A stretch of DNA of 64,000 nt from contig CANLOU010000003.1 in the NCBI GenBank assembly GCA_947492995.1, positions 186,001 through 250,000 on the forward strand. The letters are read 5' to 3'. A program made the translations under genes and the position numbers. The notes below the pieces were generated by a model. The model ran no database searches, had not been told where the DNA came from, and saw only the letters and a list, made by a program, of their open reading frames with translations. Below are positions 1 through 12,505 of the stretch, piece after piece. Every line of letters begins with the position of its first letter. Position 1 is the first letter of the stretch. The DNA is from an uncultured Litoreibacter sp. (GTDB taxonomy: Bacteria > Pseudomonadota > Alphaproteobacteria > Rhodobacterales > Rhodobacteraceae).

Positions 1-2433
1 GACGTTCACCCAACCCACTACGGCCGCATGTGCCCGATTGAAACGCCGGAAGGGCCAAACATTGGCCTGATTAACTCGCTGGCGACCTTTGCCCGCGTGA
101 ACAAATACGGCTTCATCGAAACACCGTACCGCAAAGTGGTCGACGGCGTTGTCACCGACGAGGTGCAATACATGTCGGCGACGGAAGAAATGCGTCACAC
201 CGTGGCGCAGGCCAACGCGAACCTTGATGAGAACATGAAATTCGTCAACGATCTGGTGTCCACACGCCAGTCGGGCGAATACATGCTGCAATCGAACGCG
301 AATGTGGACCTGATTGACGTCTCGCCGAAGCAGTTGGTCTCGGTCGCGGCCTCGCTGATCCCGTTCCTTGAAAATGACGATGCGAACCGGGCCTTGATGG
401 GCTCGAACATGCAACGTCAGGCGGTTCCTTTGCTGCAAGCCGATGCACCATTCGTGGGCACCGGTATTGAAGGCGTGGTCGCCACCGACTCCGGGGCTGC
501 GATCCAAGCGAAACGTGGCGGTATCATCGACCAGGTTGACGCGCAGCGTATCGTTGTGCGGGTAACTGACGATTTGGAGCCGGGCGACCCGGGCGTGGAC
601 ATCTATTCCCTGCGCAAGTTCCAGCGGTCGAACCAAAACACCTGCATCAACCAGCGTCCGCTGGTGAAGGTGGGCGGCGTTGTGTCTGCTGGCGAAGTTA
701 TCGCTGACGGTCCATCGACCGACATGGGAGAGCTGGCGCTTGGCAAAAACGTGCTCGTCGCGTTCATGCCCTGGAACGGCTACAACTATGAGGACTCGAT
801 CCTGATTTCCGAGCGCATCGCGCGTGACGACGTGTTTACCTCGATCCATATCGAGGAATTCGAAGTCGCCGCCCGTGACACGAAGCTTGGCCCAGAAGAG
901 ATTACCCGCGACATTCCAAACGTTGGTGAAGAAGCGCTGCGCAACCTCGACGAGGCTGGCATCGTTTACATCGGCGCGGATGTGGAGCCGGGCGATATTC
1001 TGGTGGGCAAGATCACACCGAAGGGCGAAAGCCCGATGACGCCAGAAGAAAAGCTTCTGCGTGCCATCTTTGGTGAGAAAGCGTCCGACGTGCGTGACAC
1101 CTCGCTGCGCGTGAAGCCGGGTGATTTCGGGACCGTCGTTGAAGTGCGTGTTTTCAACCGCCACGGCGTTGAGAAAGACGAGCGGACCGTTCAGATCGAG
1201 CGTGAAGAAGTCGAACGTCTGGCCCGTGACCGTGACGACGAGATGGCGATCTTGGATCGTAACATCTACGCGCGTCTGCAAGGCATGCTGCTTGGCAAAA
1301 AGGCCGTCAAAGGCCCGAAAGGCGTGAAGCCGAACTCGGAAATCAACGCTGAATTGCTGGAAATGCTGTCCCGTGGGCAGTGGTGGCAGCTGGCCTTGGC
1401 CGAAGAGACTGAGGCCGCGGCTGTTGAAGCCCTGAACGGTCAATACGAAGCGCAGAAACGCGCTTTGGAAGCGCGTTTTGAGGATAAGGTTGAGAAGGTT
1501 CGCCGCGGCGACGACCTGCCACCGGGCGTGATGAAGATGGTCAAAGTCTTCGTGGCTGTGAAGCGCAAGCTGCAGCCCGGCGACAAAATGGCCGGCCGTC
1601 ACGGCAACAAAGGGGTTATCTCCAAAGTTGTGCCGATGGAGGACATGCCGTTCCTTGAGGACGGGACACCCGTTGATTTCTGTCTGAACCCGCTGGGCGT
1701 GCCGTCGCGCATGAACGTTGGGCAAATTCTGGAAACCCATATGGGGTGGGCCGCACGCGGTCTGGGCCTGAAAATCGACGATGCTTTGGATGATTTCAAA
1801 CGCACCGGCGACAGCCAGCCTGTGCGCGATGCCTTGCAGCACGCTTACGGTGACGAGACGTATAACGAAGCGTTCGGCAACATGATCGAAACCGACATGA
1901 TTGAGTCCGCTGAAGCCGTCCGCAAGGGCGTGCCGATTGCGACGCCGGTCTTTGATGGTGCGAAAGAAAGCGACGTGAACGAGGCCTTGGCGAAAGCCGG
2001 GTTCGACACATCGGGCCAGTCGGTGCTTTACGATGGTCGCACGGGGGAACAATTTGCCCGCCCTGTGACGGTCGGTGTGAAGTACCTGCTGAAACTGCAC
2101 CACCTTGTGGACGACAAAATCCACGCACGGTCCACCGGGCCTTACTCTTTGGTCACGCAGCAACCTCTGGGCGGCAAAGCCCAGTTCGGCGGGCAGCGTT
2201 TCGGGGAGATGGAAGTCTGGGCGCTGGAAGCCTACGGCGCGGCATACACCTTGCAAGAGATGCTGACTGTGAAGTCGGACGATGTTGCGGGTCGGACGAA
2301 AGTCTACGAGTCGATCGTCAAGGGCGAGGACAATTTCGAGGCCGGTATCCCGGAATCGTTCAACGTGCTTGTGAAAGAAGTCCGCGGGCTAGGCCTTAAC
2401 ATGGAACTCCTGGATGCGGAGGATGAGGAATAG
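1..2433 (+). CDS. rpoB: RNA polymerase beta subunit (3' part)
   Basis: This is the C-terminal 810 residues of the beta subunit; the reading frame is already open at base 1, so the true start lies outside the window. The visible part begins around the end of the rifampicin-binding region ([16 protein letters not shown]). It contains the universally conserved [12 protein letters not shown] active-site segment and the C-terminal [18 protein letters not shown] segment that packs on beta-prime. The first methionine seen (base 28) is internal and not a start. rpoC follows after 91 bases that hold two tandem hairpins. Nothing is missing from the conserved C-terminal end. Confidence 0.98.
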   Translation, partial: DVHPTHYGRMCPIETPEGPNIGLINSLATFARVNKYGFIETPYRKVVDGVVTDEVQYMSATEEMRHTVAQANANLDENMKFVNDLVSTRQSGEYMLQSNANVDLIDVSPKQLVSVAASLIPFLENDDANRALMGSNMQRQAVPLLQADAPFVGTGIEGVVATDSGAAIQAKRGGIIDQVDAQRIVVRVTDDLEPGDPGVDIYSLRKFQRSNQNTCINQRPLVKVGGVVSAGEVIADGPSTDMGELALGKNVLVAFMPWNGYNYEDSILISERIARDDVFTSIHIEEFEVAARDTKLGPEEITRDIPNVGEEALRNLDEAGIVYIGADVEPGDILVGKITPKGESPMTPEEKLLRAIFGEKASDVRDTSLRVKPGDFGTVVEVRVFNRHGVEKDERTVQIEREEVERLARDRDDEMAILDRNIYARLQGMLLGKKAVKGPKGVKPNSEINAELLEMLSRGQWWQLALAEETEAAAVEALNGQYEAQKRALEARFEDKVEKVRRGDDLPPGVMKMVKVFVAVKRKLQPGDKMAGRHGNKGVISKVVPMEDMPFLEDGTPVDFCLNPLGVPSRMNVGQILETHMGWAARGLGLKIDDALDDFKRTGDSQPVRDALQHAYGDETYNEAFGNMIETDMIESAEAVRKGVPIATPVFDGAKESDVNEALAKAGFDTSGQSVLYDGRTGEQFARPVTVGVKYLLKLHHLVDDKIHARSTGPYSLVTQQPLGGKAQFGGQRFGEMEVWALEAYGAAYTLQEMLTVKSDDVAGRTKVYESIVKGEDNFEAGIPESFNVLVKEVRGLGLNMELLDAEDEE

Positions 2434-2440
2434 GGACCAA

Positions 2441-2485
2441 AAAGCGCCTTTGAAGGCGCTTTGAAAGGCGCTTCGAAGCGCCTTT
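2441..2485 (+). promoter_or_regulatory. Two tandem perfect hairpins between rpoB and rpoC
   Basis: Two back-to-back 10-bp perfect inverted repeats with 2-nt loops occupy 2441-2462 and 2464-2485. The four arms read AAAGCGCCTT, AAGGCGCTTT, AAAGGCGCTT, AAGCGCCTTT, so arms 1 and 4 can each pair with either arm 2 or arm 3. No T-run follows. They may be RNA processing or attenuation structures that tune rpoC relative to rpoB. This is inference from the sequence only. Confidence 0.6.
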
Positions 2486-2524
2486 CCCCTCCCCACCCAA
2501 ACGTCCCAATTCAAGGAATTGAAA

Positions 2525-6781
<4,257 letters not shown>

Positions 6782-6805
6782 TCGCTGCTTCTCCCTAGAA
6801 TTTAG

Positions 6806-6837
6806 AAAGCCCCGCAGGCCATCTGCGGGGCTTTTTT
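6806..6837 (+). terminator. Rho-independent terminator after rpoC
   Basis: Perfect 12-bp stem (AAAGCCCCGCAG / CTGCGGGGCTTT) with a GCCAT loop, running into a T-rich tail. It lies 25 bases after the rpoC stop. Confidence 0.9.
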
Positions 6838-7192
6838 CTTGGGCGCGACGCATGCGTCGAATCTTGTAAGCTTTTGAAATAATGTGATTTTGTTTTCAAA
6901 ATTAACCACTCATTAACCTGGCAATATGGTGAGCGCAGAGAGATTGACCTTCCTTTGCCCACCGACCTTTGACCCAAAACCGGACCAAGGCACATGGTGC
7001 AGCGGATGTCTGGTTTGAGCTCAACGTGCAGAACCTCTACATCGCGGCCAAAGTCCAGCTTCGTGACACATACAACGGAGCCTCGGAAACGGCGGCCCTT
7101 AGCTGACCTTCGGCATGGTCCCATAACGCGCGTCTTGGGCTGATACTTGATATACCAGAGAGATAACGAGGTCTCCCGCCGTCCGCCAAGGC
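6838..7192. other. Intergenic region with no supported gene
   Basis: This stretch of 355 bases lies between the rpoC terminator and the stop codon of the convergent regulator gene. The first part is AT-richer. A minus-strand open frame of about 109 codons crosses it and the terminator, but it has no ribosome-binding site and no recognisable protein. I see no RNA gene in it. Confidence 0.5.
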
Positions 7193-7810
7193 TCAGAACA
7201 GATGGCGTTCTTTGGCCAAAAGGGCCGCTTGGGTTCTGTTGGACACGCCAAGTTTAGCGAGCAAGTTTTTGACGTGCAGCTTTACGGTGACCTCCTGGAT
7301 GTCCAGGTTTCGCGCAATTTCTTTGTTGGATAGGCCTATGCAAAGCTGCTCCAAAGTCTGCAATTCGCGTGCCGACAGCTTGGAAAACTCGCCATCGGCC
7401 TTTGCCTCTGTCTGAGCCGTTCCAAAATCAAACGGCATGTATTTTTCGCCGGACAGGACAAATTTGATGGCATTGACCAGTGACGCGGCAGTGAGCGACT
7501 TTGGGATGAAGCCATCGGCGCCTTGGGCCATCGCCGCATTGGCAACATCACGGTTCGCCACGCCTGACATCAATGCGACCTTACAAACAGGGTAAGCGGC
7601 CTTCGCACGGTCCAACCCTTCAAGCCCGTTCATGCCGGGCATGTTGTAATCGAGGATCAACAAATCAATGGCGTCCAAGCCGCGCATCTGCTCCATCGCG
7701 TCGTTGAGGTTTGCGGCCGTCAGAACCTTGAAGTCTTCGACGGTTTCCAAATAGGCGGCGATGGTGTCGCGGACCAGATCGTGGTCGTCGGCTAATAAGA
7801 TATTTGGCAT
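7193..7810 (-). CDS. LuxR/NarL-family response regulator
   Basis: A 205-residue two-domain regulator. Residues 1-120 form a receiver domain with acidic residues D8/D9 and the phospho-acceptor D54 in LILDYNMPGMNG, plus the conserved lysine in FIPKSL. Residues about 140-200 form a LuxR-type helix-turn-helix (LSARELQTLEQL, NKEIARNLDIQEVTVKLHVKNL). It is expected to bind DNA as a phosphorylated dimer. It is transcribed divergently from the periplasmic protein and hybrid kinase at 7968-11037, and the shared region has a 7-bp inverted repeat at 7875-7890 that could be its operator. That the neighbouring kinase is its partner is inferred from the layout. Confidence 0.92.
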   Translation of the reverse strand: MPNILLADDHDLVRDTIAAYLETVEDFKVLTAANLNDAMEQMRGLDAIDLLILDYNMPGMNGLEGLDRAKAAYPVCKVALMSGVANRDVANAAMAQGADGFIPKSLTAASLVNAIKFVLSGEKYMPFDFGTAQTEAKADGEFSKLSARELQTLEQLCIGLSNKEIARNLDIQEVTVKLHVKNLLAKLGVSNRTQAALLAKERHLF

Positions 7811-7874
7811 GGTTTCATCTCTTTCGAAGTCTGGTCCCTAATGCACTGGGAAAAATGATCAAAAAATGACGCAT

Positions 7875-7890
7875 CTATACTTTAGTATAG
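7875..7890. promoter_or_regulatory. Inverted repeat in divergent promoter region
   Basis: CTATACT-TT-AGTATAG is a perfect 7-bp inverted repeat with a 2-bp centre. It lies 65 bases upstream of the regulator start (minus) and 78 bases upstream of the gene at 7968 (plus). The size and symmetry fit a NarL/LuxR-type dimer site, but it also resembles overlapping -10 elements. The operator role is a guess. Confidence 0.45.
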
Positions 7891-7967
7891 GTGACTATGC
7901 CGATGCCCCCAACAGATCTCGAAAAAGAGACCTAAAACGATCCCGACTTAGCCATAGGGACCTGACC

Positions 7968-8462
7968 ATGACCAAAACACACCACTCACGGATATTGGCC
8001 GCGTTCCTTGTCCTGCTGACCACTTGGGTTGCCCCCGCAACCGGGCAGGACGTGATGGGGTTGCAGGTGACTGCGACCTCGTCACACCCCGATCCCGTCG
8101 TGCTGAGCCTTGAGGCGTTGGACGCCTTGGATCAGGCCGAATTCACCACCACCACTATTTGGACCGATGGCGAAACCCGCTTTTCGGGTGTCCCTTTGAA
8201 AGCCTTGCTTGCACATCTTGGCGTGCAGGGCAGCAGCGTGGAGATGGTGGCGTTGAACGACTATGCGGTCACCATGCCGATCGCGGAATTGGAAGACGGC
8301 GCGCCGATTGTTGCCACCCGCATGAATGGAGAGACGATGTCAGTGCGCGACAAGGGCCCGTATTGGGTCGTTTTCCCCTATGACAGCGACCCAAAATACA
8401 GCACCGAGACCACCTATTCGCGCAGCATCTGGCAGCTGAACCGCTTGAAGGTCATAGATTGA
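7968..8462 (+). CDS. Periplasmic molybdopterin-fold (SUOX-like) protein
   Basis: A 164-residue exported protein. Residues 1-26 form a signal peptide (basic start, hydrophobic AAFLVLLTTWVAPATG). The mature part resembles the small oxidoreductase molybdopterin-binding family: FSGVPLKALLAHLG, VALNDYAVTMPIAEL, RDKGPYWVVFPYDSD and a C-terminal SIWQLNRLKVI. The mature chain contains no cysteine, so the usual molybdenum ligand of sulfite-oxidase-type enzymes is absent and catalysis is unlikely. The ATG at 7968 is chosen over an in-frame ATG at 7866 because it places the signal peptide at the N-terminus and is preceded by a purine-rich site. It lies 43 bases upstream of a hybrid kinase, which suggests a sensory accessory protein. 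Confidence 0.75.
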   Translation: MTKTHHSRILAAFLVLLTTWVAPATGQDVMGLQVTATSSHPDPVVLSLEALDALDQAEFTTTTIWTDGETRFSGVPLKALLAHLGVQGSSVEMVALNDYAVTMPIAELEDGAPIVATRMNGETMSVRDKGPYWVVFPYDSDPKYSTETTYSRSIWQLNRLKVID

Positions 8463-8505
8463 ACATGAGGGGCCCCATATGGTGACCTCAACTTGGAGGT
8501 CCCAC

Positions 8506-11037
8506 ATGAAAACAGGACTGAGCGGATATCGGGTCGCGATACTGGCAGGCTTTGGCCTGCTGGTTTTGTTGTTGGGGCTTATGGTGACCAACCTGTTGTC
8601 GCAGCTGCGGGACCTGTCGACAGCGGCGAGCGACAACACCCAGTGGAGCATTTCGCAGCTCGACACCGAATTTGCCAACCTGAACGCGACGCTATCTGAC
8701 CAACTGGCCAACGGGGGCTTGTCAGATGACGAGGTTCAACTGCGCATCGACATTGCGCTGAGCCGGCTCAACATTATCAATTCTGGCCGCGCGGGCGTGG
8801 TATTTGGAGAAAGCCAAGAGGCCGAAACCCTGATCGCGCCCCTCAATGCGTTTGCAGCCGCCGCGATTGCCATGTCTGACAAGCCCGGCCCCCTGAGCAC
8901 CCAAGATTTGCGCGTGCTGCGTGGGATGGTTCAAGACGTGCGCCCTAATGTGCGCAAGATCGCGCTTTTGGGGGTCAGCCTTGGCGCGGAACAATCCCAA
9001 CAACGCCGCGCCGTGTTTGCCCAACAGCTGACCCGGACCGGGGGCATCGCAATTGCGCTTCTGGTGCTTATGGGCGGGTTCATGGTCCTGCTGGACAAGC
9101 TGCTGCGGCGCGCGGCGCATCGCGATGCTGAGCTTTTGACCTCGTCAAAGCTACTTACATCAACGGTGGCCGCATCGCTTGATGCGATTGTGACCGCCGA
9201 TGACAGCGGCAAGATCATCGGGTTCAACGCCTCCGCCGAAGATGTCTTTGGCTGGACAAGGGACGAGATTGTTGGCCTGACGATGGAAGAAACATTCATT
9301 CCGCACCGGATGCGCGACGCCCATCACAACGGCATGAACCGCTACCTTGAAACCGGCACCCCGCGGGTTGTTGACGGCGGCCGGGTTGAATTGGCAGCAC
9401 TGCGCAAAAGCGGCGAGGAATTTCCGGTTGAGCTGAACATCACGTCCATTGAAGACGACGAGGGCACCAAGTTCATCGCCTATATCCGTGACATCAGCGA
9501 GCGGAAGATCAACGAACAGAAACTGATTGACGCGCGCGACAGGGCGGAACGCACGGACAAGGCAAAGTCGCAGTTTCTGACCGTCATGAGCCACGAGATG
9601 CGGACGCCGTTGAACGGCATTCTGGGAGTGCTCGACCTGCTGAAAACCACCAAACTGACCCCAAAGCAGGAGCGCTATGCGCAGATTGCGACCGCCTCCA
9701 GCGAGATATTGCTGGAACATACCAACGAGGCCCTGGACATTACGCGCATCGAGACCGGCACGTTAAAGCTGACGCCGCAAAAGTTCGACTTACCCGAACT
9801 GGTGACCTCTTTGGTGGATGTGCTTGAGCCATTGGCGCGCGAGAAGCAGCTTGGACTGACACTGCAGATCGAAGACGCGATGCGTATGAATTTTTATGCC
9901 GACAGCAACCGGGTCCGGCAAATCCTGACCAACCTGATCGGCAACGCGATCAAGTTTACCGAAGAGGGTCGCATTGACCTGAAAGTCAGCGGCATTCACG
10001 GGCCGGTGACCTCGTCCGTCACCTTTGCCATCACGGATACCGGCGCGGGGATTGCGCCTGAACATCAAGAACAGGTCTTTGAAGACTTCGTGGCCCTTGC
10101 CCATGGCGAAGGACGGCAAACGCGGGGAGACGGTCTTGGGCTGTCCATTTCCCGCAAGATCGCGCGGCAGATGGGGGGCGACATCAACTTGGTCAGCGAG
10201 GTCGGGGCGGGCTCTACCTTCACGTTGACCGTCCCGATGCAACGCCGCGAGGCCGTGCCCCAGCAAGACGTCACGCGACCCGCACCGCAGACGGAGGGCA
10301 GCACATCCCTGTCCTTGCTTGTCGTCGAAGACAACAACATCAACCGCAAGGTGCTGGGCGACATGTTGGAGGGGATGGGCCACACCGTCGTCGAAGCTGT
10401 CGACGGGGCCGATTGCCTGGACAAAGCGGGCAACGGGGCGTTCGACCTTATCTTTATGGATATCAGCATGCCCGTCATGGACGGCATCGAAGCCACGCGC
10501 AGGTTGCGCGCGGATGGGGGGGCAAATGCGCAAACCCACATTGTTGGCCTGACCGCCCACGGGCGCGAAGAATACCGCGAGGAGGCGGAACAGGCCGGCA
10601 TGAACCGGTTTCATACCAAACCCATCAGGCTGGACGCTTTGCACGGCATCCTTGCGGAAATCTCCGCGACATCCCATGCGCCGCTGGGGGCTGCGGCCCC
10701 ACCCGATGCTTTGCGAGAGCTGTGCGACGCGTTGGGGCAGGGCAAGGTCCTTGAGATAGGAGAGCGTTTTTTCGGCGAGTTGGACGCCTATTTTGAGCAG
10801 GCCCGGCAAGGGGCATTCGAAGGCAACCCCGTCGCATTGGCCGAGGCTTCCCACAAAATGAAGGGCGCGGCAGCCTTGCTGGGCCAGCACGACCTTGAGG
10901 GGCCATTGGCCGATTTGGAGCGCTCCGCGCGGGAGGAGGACGTGTCTGCCCTCGCGTCGCGCATCAAAGCGCTTGAGGGAATCGCCAAAAGCGCCCGCGC
11001 TGCTTTTGGCAACACACTGGCCAGTTCCTCCAAATAG
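8506..11037 (+). CDS. Tripartite hybrid sensor histidine kinase
   Basis: An 843-residue inner-membrane phosphorelay kinase. Transmembrane helices lie near residues 8-31 and 178-200, enclosing a periplasmic sensor of about 145 residues. A PAS domain follows (about 215-330, DAIVTADDSGKIIGFN), then HisKA with H363 in SHEMRTPLNG. The ATPase domain has NLIGNAIKF, DTGAGI and GDGLGLSIS motifs. A receiver domain carries D652 (FMDISMPVMDG) and a C-terminal HPt domain carries H783 (SHKMKGAA). The ATG at 8506 is chosen because GGAGG stands 8 bases before it; an earlier ATG at 8479 lacks such a site. The likely output is the divergently encoded LuxR-type regulator via H363-D652-H783-D54 phosphotransfer. 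The signal is unknown. Confidence 0.93.
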   Translation: MKTGLSGYRVAILAGFGLLVLLLGLMVTNLLSQLRDLSTAASDNTQWSISQLDTEFANLNATLSDQLANGGLSDDEVQLRIDIALSRLNIINSGRAGVVFGESQEAETLIAPLNAFAAAAIAMSDKPGPLSTQDLRVLRGMVQDVRPNVRKIALLGVSLGAEQSQQRRAVFAQQLTRTGGIAIALLVLMGGFMVLLDKLLRRAAHRDAELLTSSKLLTSTVAASLDAIVTADDSGKIIGFNASAEDVFGWTRDEIVGLTMEETFIPHRMRDAHHNGMNRYLETGTPRVVDGGRVELAALRKSGEEFPVELNITSIEDDEGTKFIAYIRDISERKINEQKLIDARDRAERTDKAKSQFLTVMSHEMRTPLNGILGVLDLLKTTKLTPKQERYAQIATASSEILLEHTNEALDITRIETGTLKLTPQKFDLPELVTSLVDVLEPLAREKQLGLTLQIEDAMRMNFYADSNRVRQILTNLIGNAIKFTEEGRIDLKVSGIHGPVTSSVTFAITDTGAGIAPEHQEQVFEDFVALAHGEGRQTRGDGLGLSISRKIARQMGGDINLVSEVGAGSTFTLTVPMQRREAVPQQDVTRPAPQTEGSTSLSLLVVEDNNINRKVLGDMLEGMGHTVVEAVDGADCLDKAGNGAFDLIFMDISMPVMDGIEATRRLRADGGANAQTHIVGLTAHGREEYREEAEQAGMNRFHTKPIRLDALHGILAEISATSHAPLGAAAPPDALRELCDALGQGKVLEIGERFFGELDAYFEQARQGAFEGNPVALAEASHKMKGAAALLGQHDLEGPLADLERSAREEDVSALASRIKALEGIAKSARAAFGNTLASSSK

Positions 11038-11200
11038 GCGCTCTTTCGATCAGCGGCCTATTCCAAAGGATAGATCGCCCCCTCCAATTCTCTGTCAGCT
11101 ATCCCCCCGCACCCCGGTTTTGTCAGCCCGCGGGGCTTAAACCTTAGTTCATCAACAACACGGGCCGCCTGGAGGGGCCCACCACAAAGGAACTAAGACA

Positions 11201-12421
11201 ATGACAAACGCAAAAGAAATCATCGTAGTCGGTGGCGACGGATTCTGCGGCTGGCCAACAGCCCTTCATCTTTCCAAGCTGGGCCACAACGTCACCATCG
11301 TCGATAACATGTCGCGCCGCGACATCGACGCTGAAATGGGGGCGGACAGCCTGACCCCGATCGCATCCATGCAAGACCGCCTGATCGCTTGGAAAGAGCA
11401 GACCGGCCTGACCATCAAATTCGAAAACATCGACGTGGCCCGCGCGTTTGACCGCGTCACCGATCTGATGGCTGCAACAAAGCCAGACACGATCATCCAT
11501 TTTGGGGAGCAACGCGCCGCACCATATTCGATGAAAGGTGTGGGCGAGAAACGCTACACGGTCGACAACAACATCTCCGGCACGCACAACTTGCTTGCGG
11601 CATCAATCGAGCTGGGTCTGGACCCGCATTTCGTCCACCTCGGCACCATGGGTGTCTACGGCTACGACGATGACGGCATCGAAATTCCCGAAGGGTATCT
11701 GCCGGTCTACATTCCGGGTGACAACAACAAGATTTTCCAGCGCGACATCCTGTACCCAACCAACCCGGGCAGCGTCTACCACATGACCAAGTCCATGGAT
11801 CAGCTGCTGTTCCAATTCTACGCAAAGAACGACCTTCTCCGCGTCACGGACCTTCACCAAGGCATTGTCTGGGGCACCCAGACCGACGAGACCAAGCTCG
11901 ACGAGCGCCTTATAAACCGTTTTGACTATGACGGCGATTACGGCACGGTGCTGAACCGGTTCCTGATGCAAGCCGTGGTCGGCCACCCTCTGACGGTGCA
12001 TGGCACCGGTGGCCAGACCCGTGCCTTCATCCACATTCAGGACACGGTGAAATGCCTGGCCCTGGCCGTGGAAAACCCGCCCGCCCGTGACGGCAAGGTG
12101 GCGATCTTGAACCAGATGACGGAAACCCACACCGTCCGCTCGCTGGCCGAACTTGTGGCCAGCACCTCTGGTGCCAAGATCGCCAACGTGGACAACCCGC
12201 GCAACGAGGCCGCCGAAAACGACCTGCGCGTGTCGAACAAGACTTTCATCGCGCTGGGCCTGAAACCGGTCACCTTGGCCGAGGGATTGATGGACGAGAC
12301 GCAGGAGATTGCGGCCAAATACGCGCATCGCTGCATCCGCAAGATGATCCCGTGTGTGTCCACATGGACGGACAACCAACGGCCCGGCGTCGTGCAGCAC
12401 GACCGCAAACGGGCAGCCTAA
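11201..12421 (+). CDS. UDP-sulfoquinovose synthase-like NAD-dependent enzyme
   Basis: A 406-residue extended short-chain dehydrogenase of the SqdB/SQD1 type, which makes UDP-sulfoquinovose from UDP-glucose and sulfite using bound NAD. The NAD-binding segment VVGGDGFCGWPTALHLS is at the N-terminus. HFGEQRAAPYSM is the family's substrate loop, and the active-site YxxxK is in SVYHMTK. The segments TDLHQGIVWGTQTDET and AVVGHPLTVHGTGGQTR match the SQD1 pattern closely. AAGGA precedes the ATG. Unlike the classical sulfolipid operon, the next genes encode a BcsB-like protein and a processive glycosyltransferase, so the product may feed a glycan instead of SQDG. The family call is firm; the exact substrate is inferred. 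Confidence 0.82.
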   Translation: MTNAKEIIVVGGDGFCGWPTALHLSKLGHNVTIVDNMSRRDIDAEMGADSLTPIASMQDRLIAWKEQTGLTIKFENIDVARAFDRVTDLMAATKPDTIIHFGEQRAAPYSMKGVGEKRYTVDNNISGTHNLLAASIELGLDPHFVHLGTMGVYGYDDDGIEIPEGYLPVYIPGDNNKIFQRDILYPTNPGSVYHMTKSMDQLLFQFYAKNDLLRVTDLHQGIVWGTQTDETKLDERLINRFDYDGDYGTVLNRFLMQAVVGHPLTVHGTGGQTRAFIHIQDTVKCLALAVENPPARDGKVAILNQMTETHTVRSLAELVASTSGAKIANVDNPRNEAAENDLRVSNKTFIALGLKPVTLAEGLMDETQEIAAKYAHRCIRKMIPCVSTWTDNQRPGVVQHDRKRAA

Positions 12422-12436
12422 CCAACGCGAGCCAGA

Positions 12437-12470
12437 TGCGCCGAACCCGCTTGGAGGTGGGTTCGGCGCA
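12437..12470 (+). promoter_or_regulatory. Strong intra-operon hairpin
   Basis: Perfect 12-bp stem (TGCGCCGAACCC / GGGTTCGGCGCA), extendable by a G-U and a C-G pair, with no T-run after it. It sits 15 bases after the SqdB-like gene and 35 bases before the BcsB-like gene. It probably protects the upstream mRNA 3' end or attenuates read-through, making the membrane components less abundant than the enzyme. Confidence 0.6.
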
Positions 12471-12505
12471 AACTGCTCGCATTGGTCAAAACTCAGGTGA
12501 AAAAT

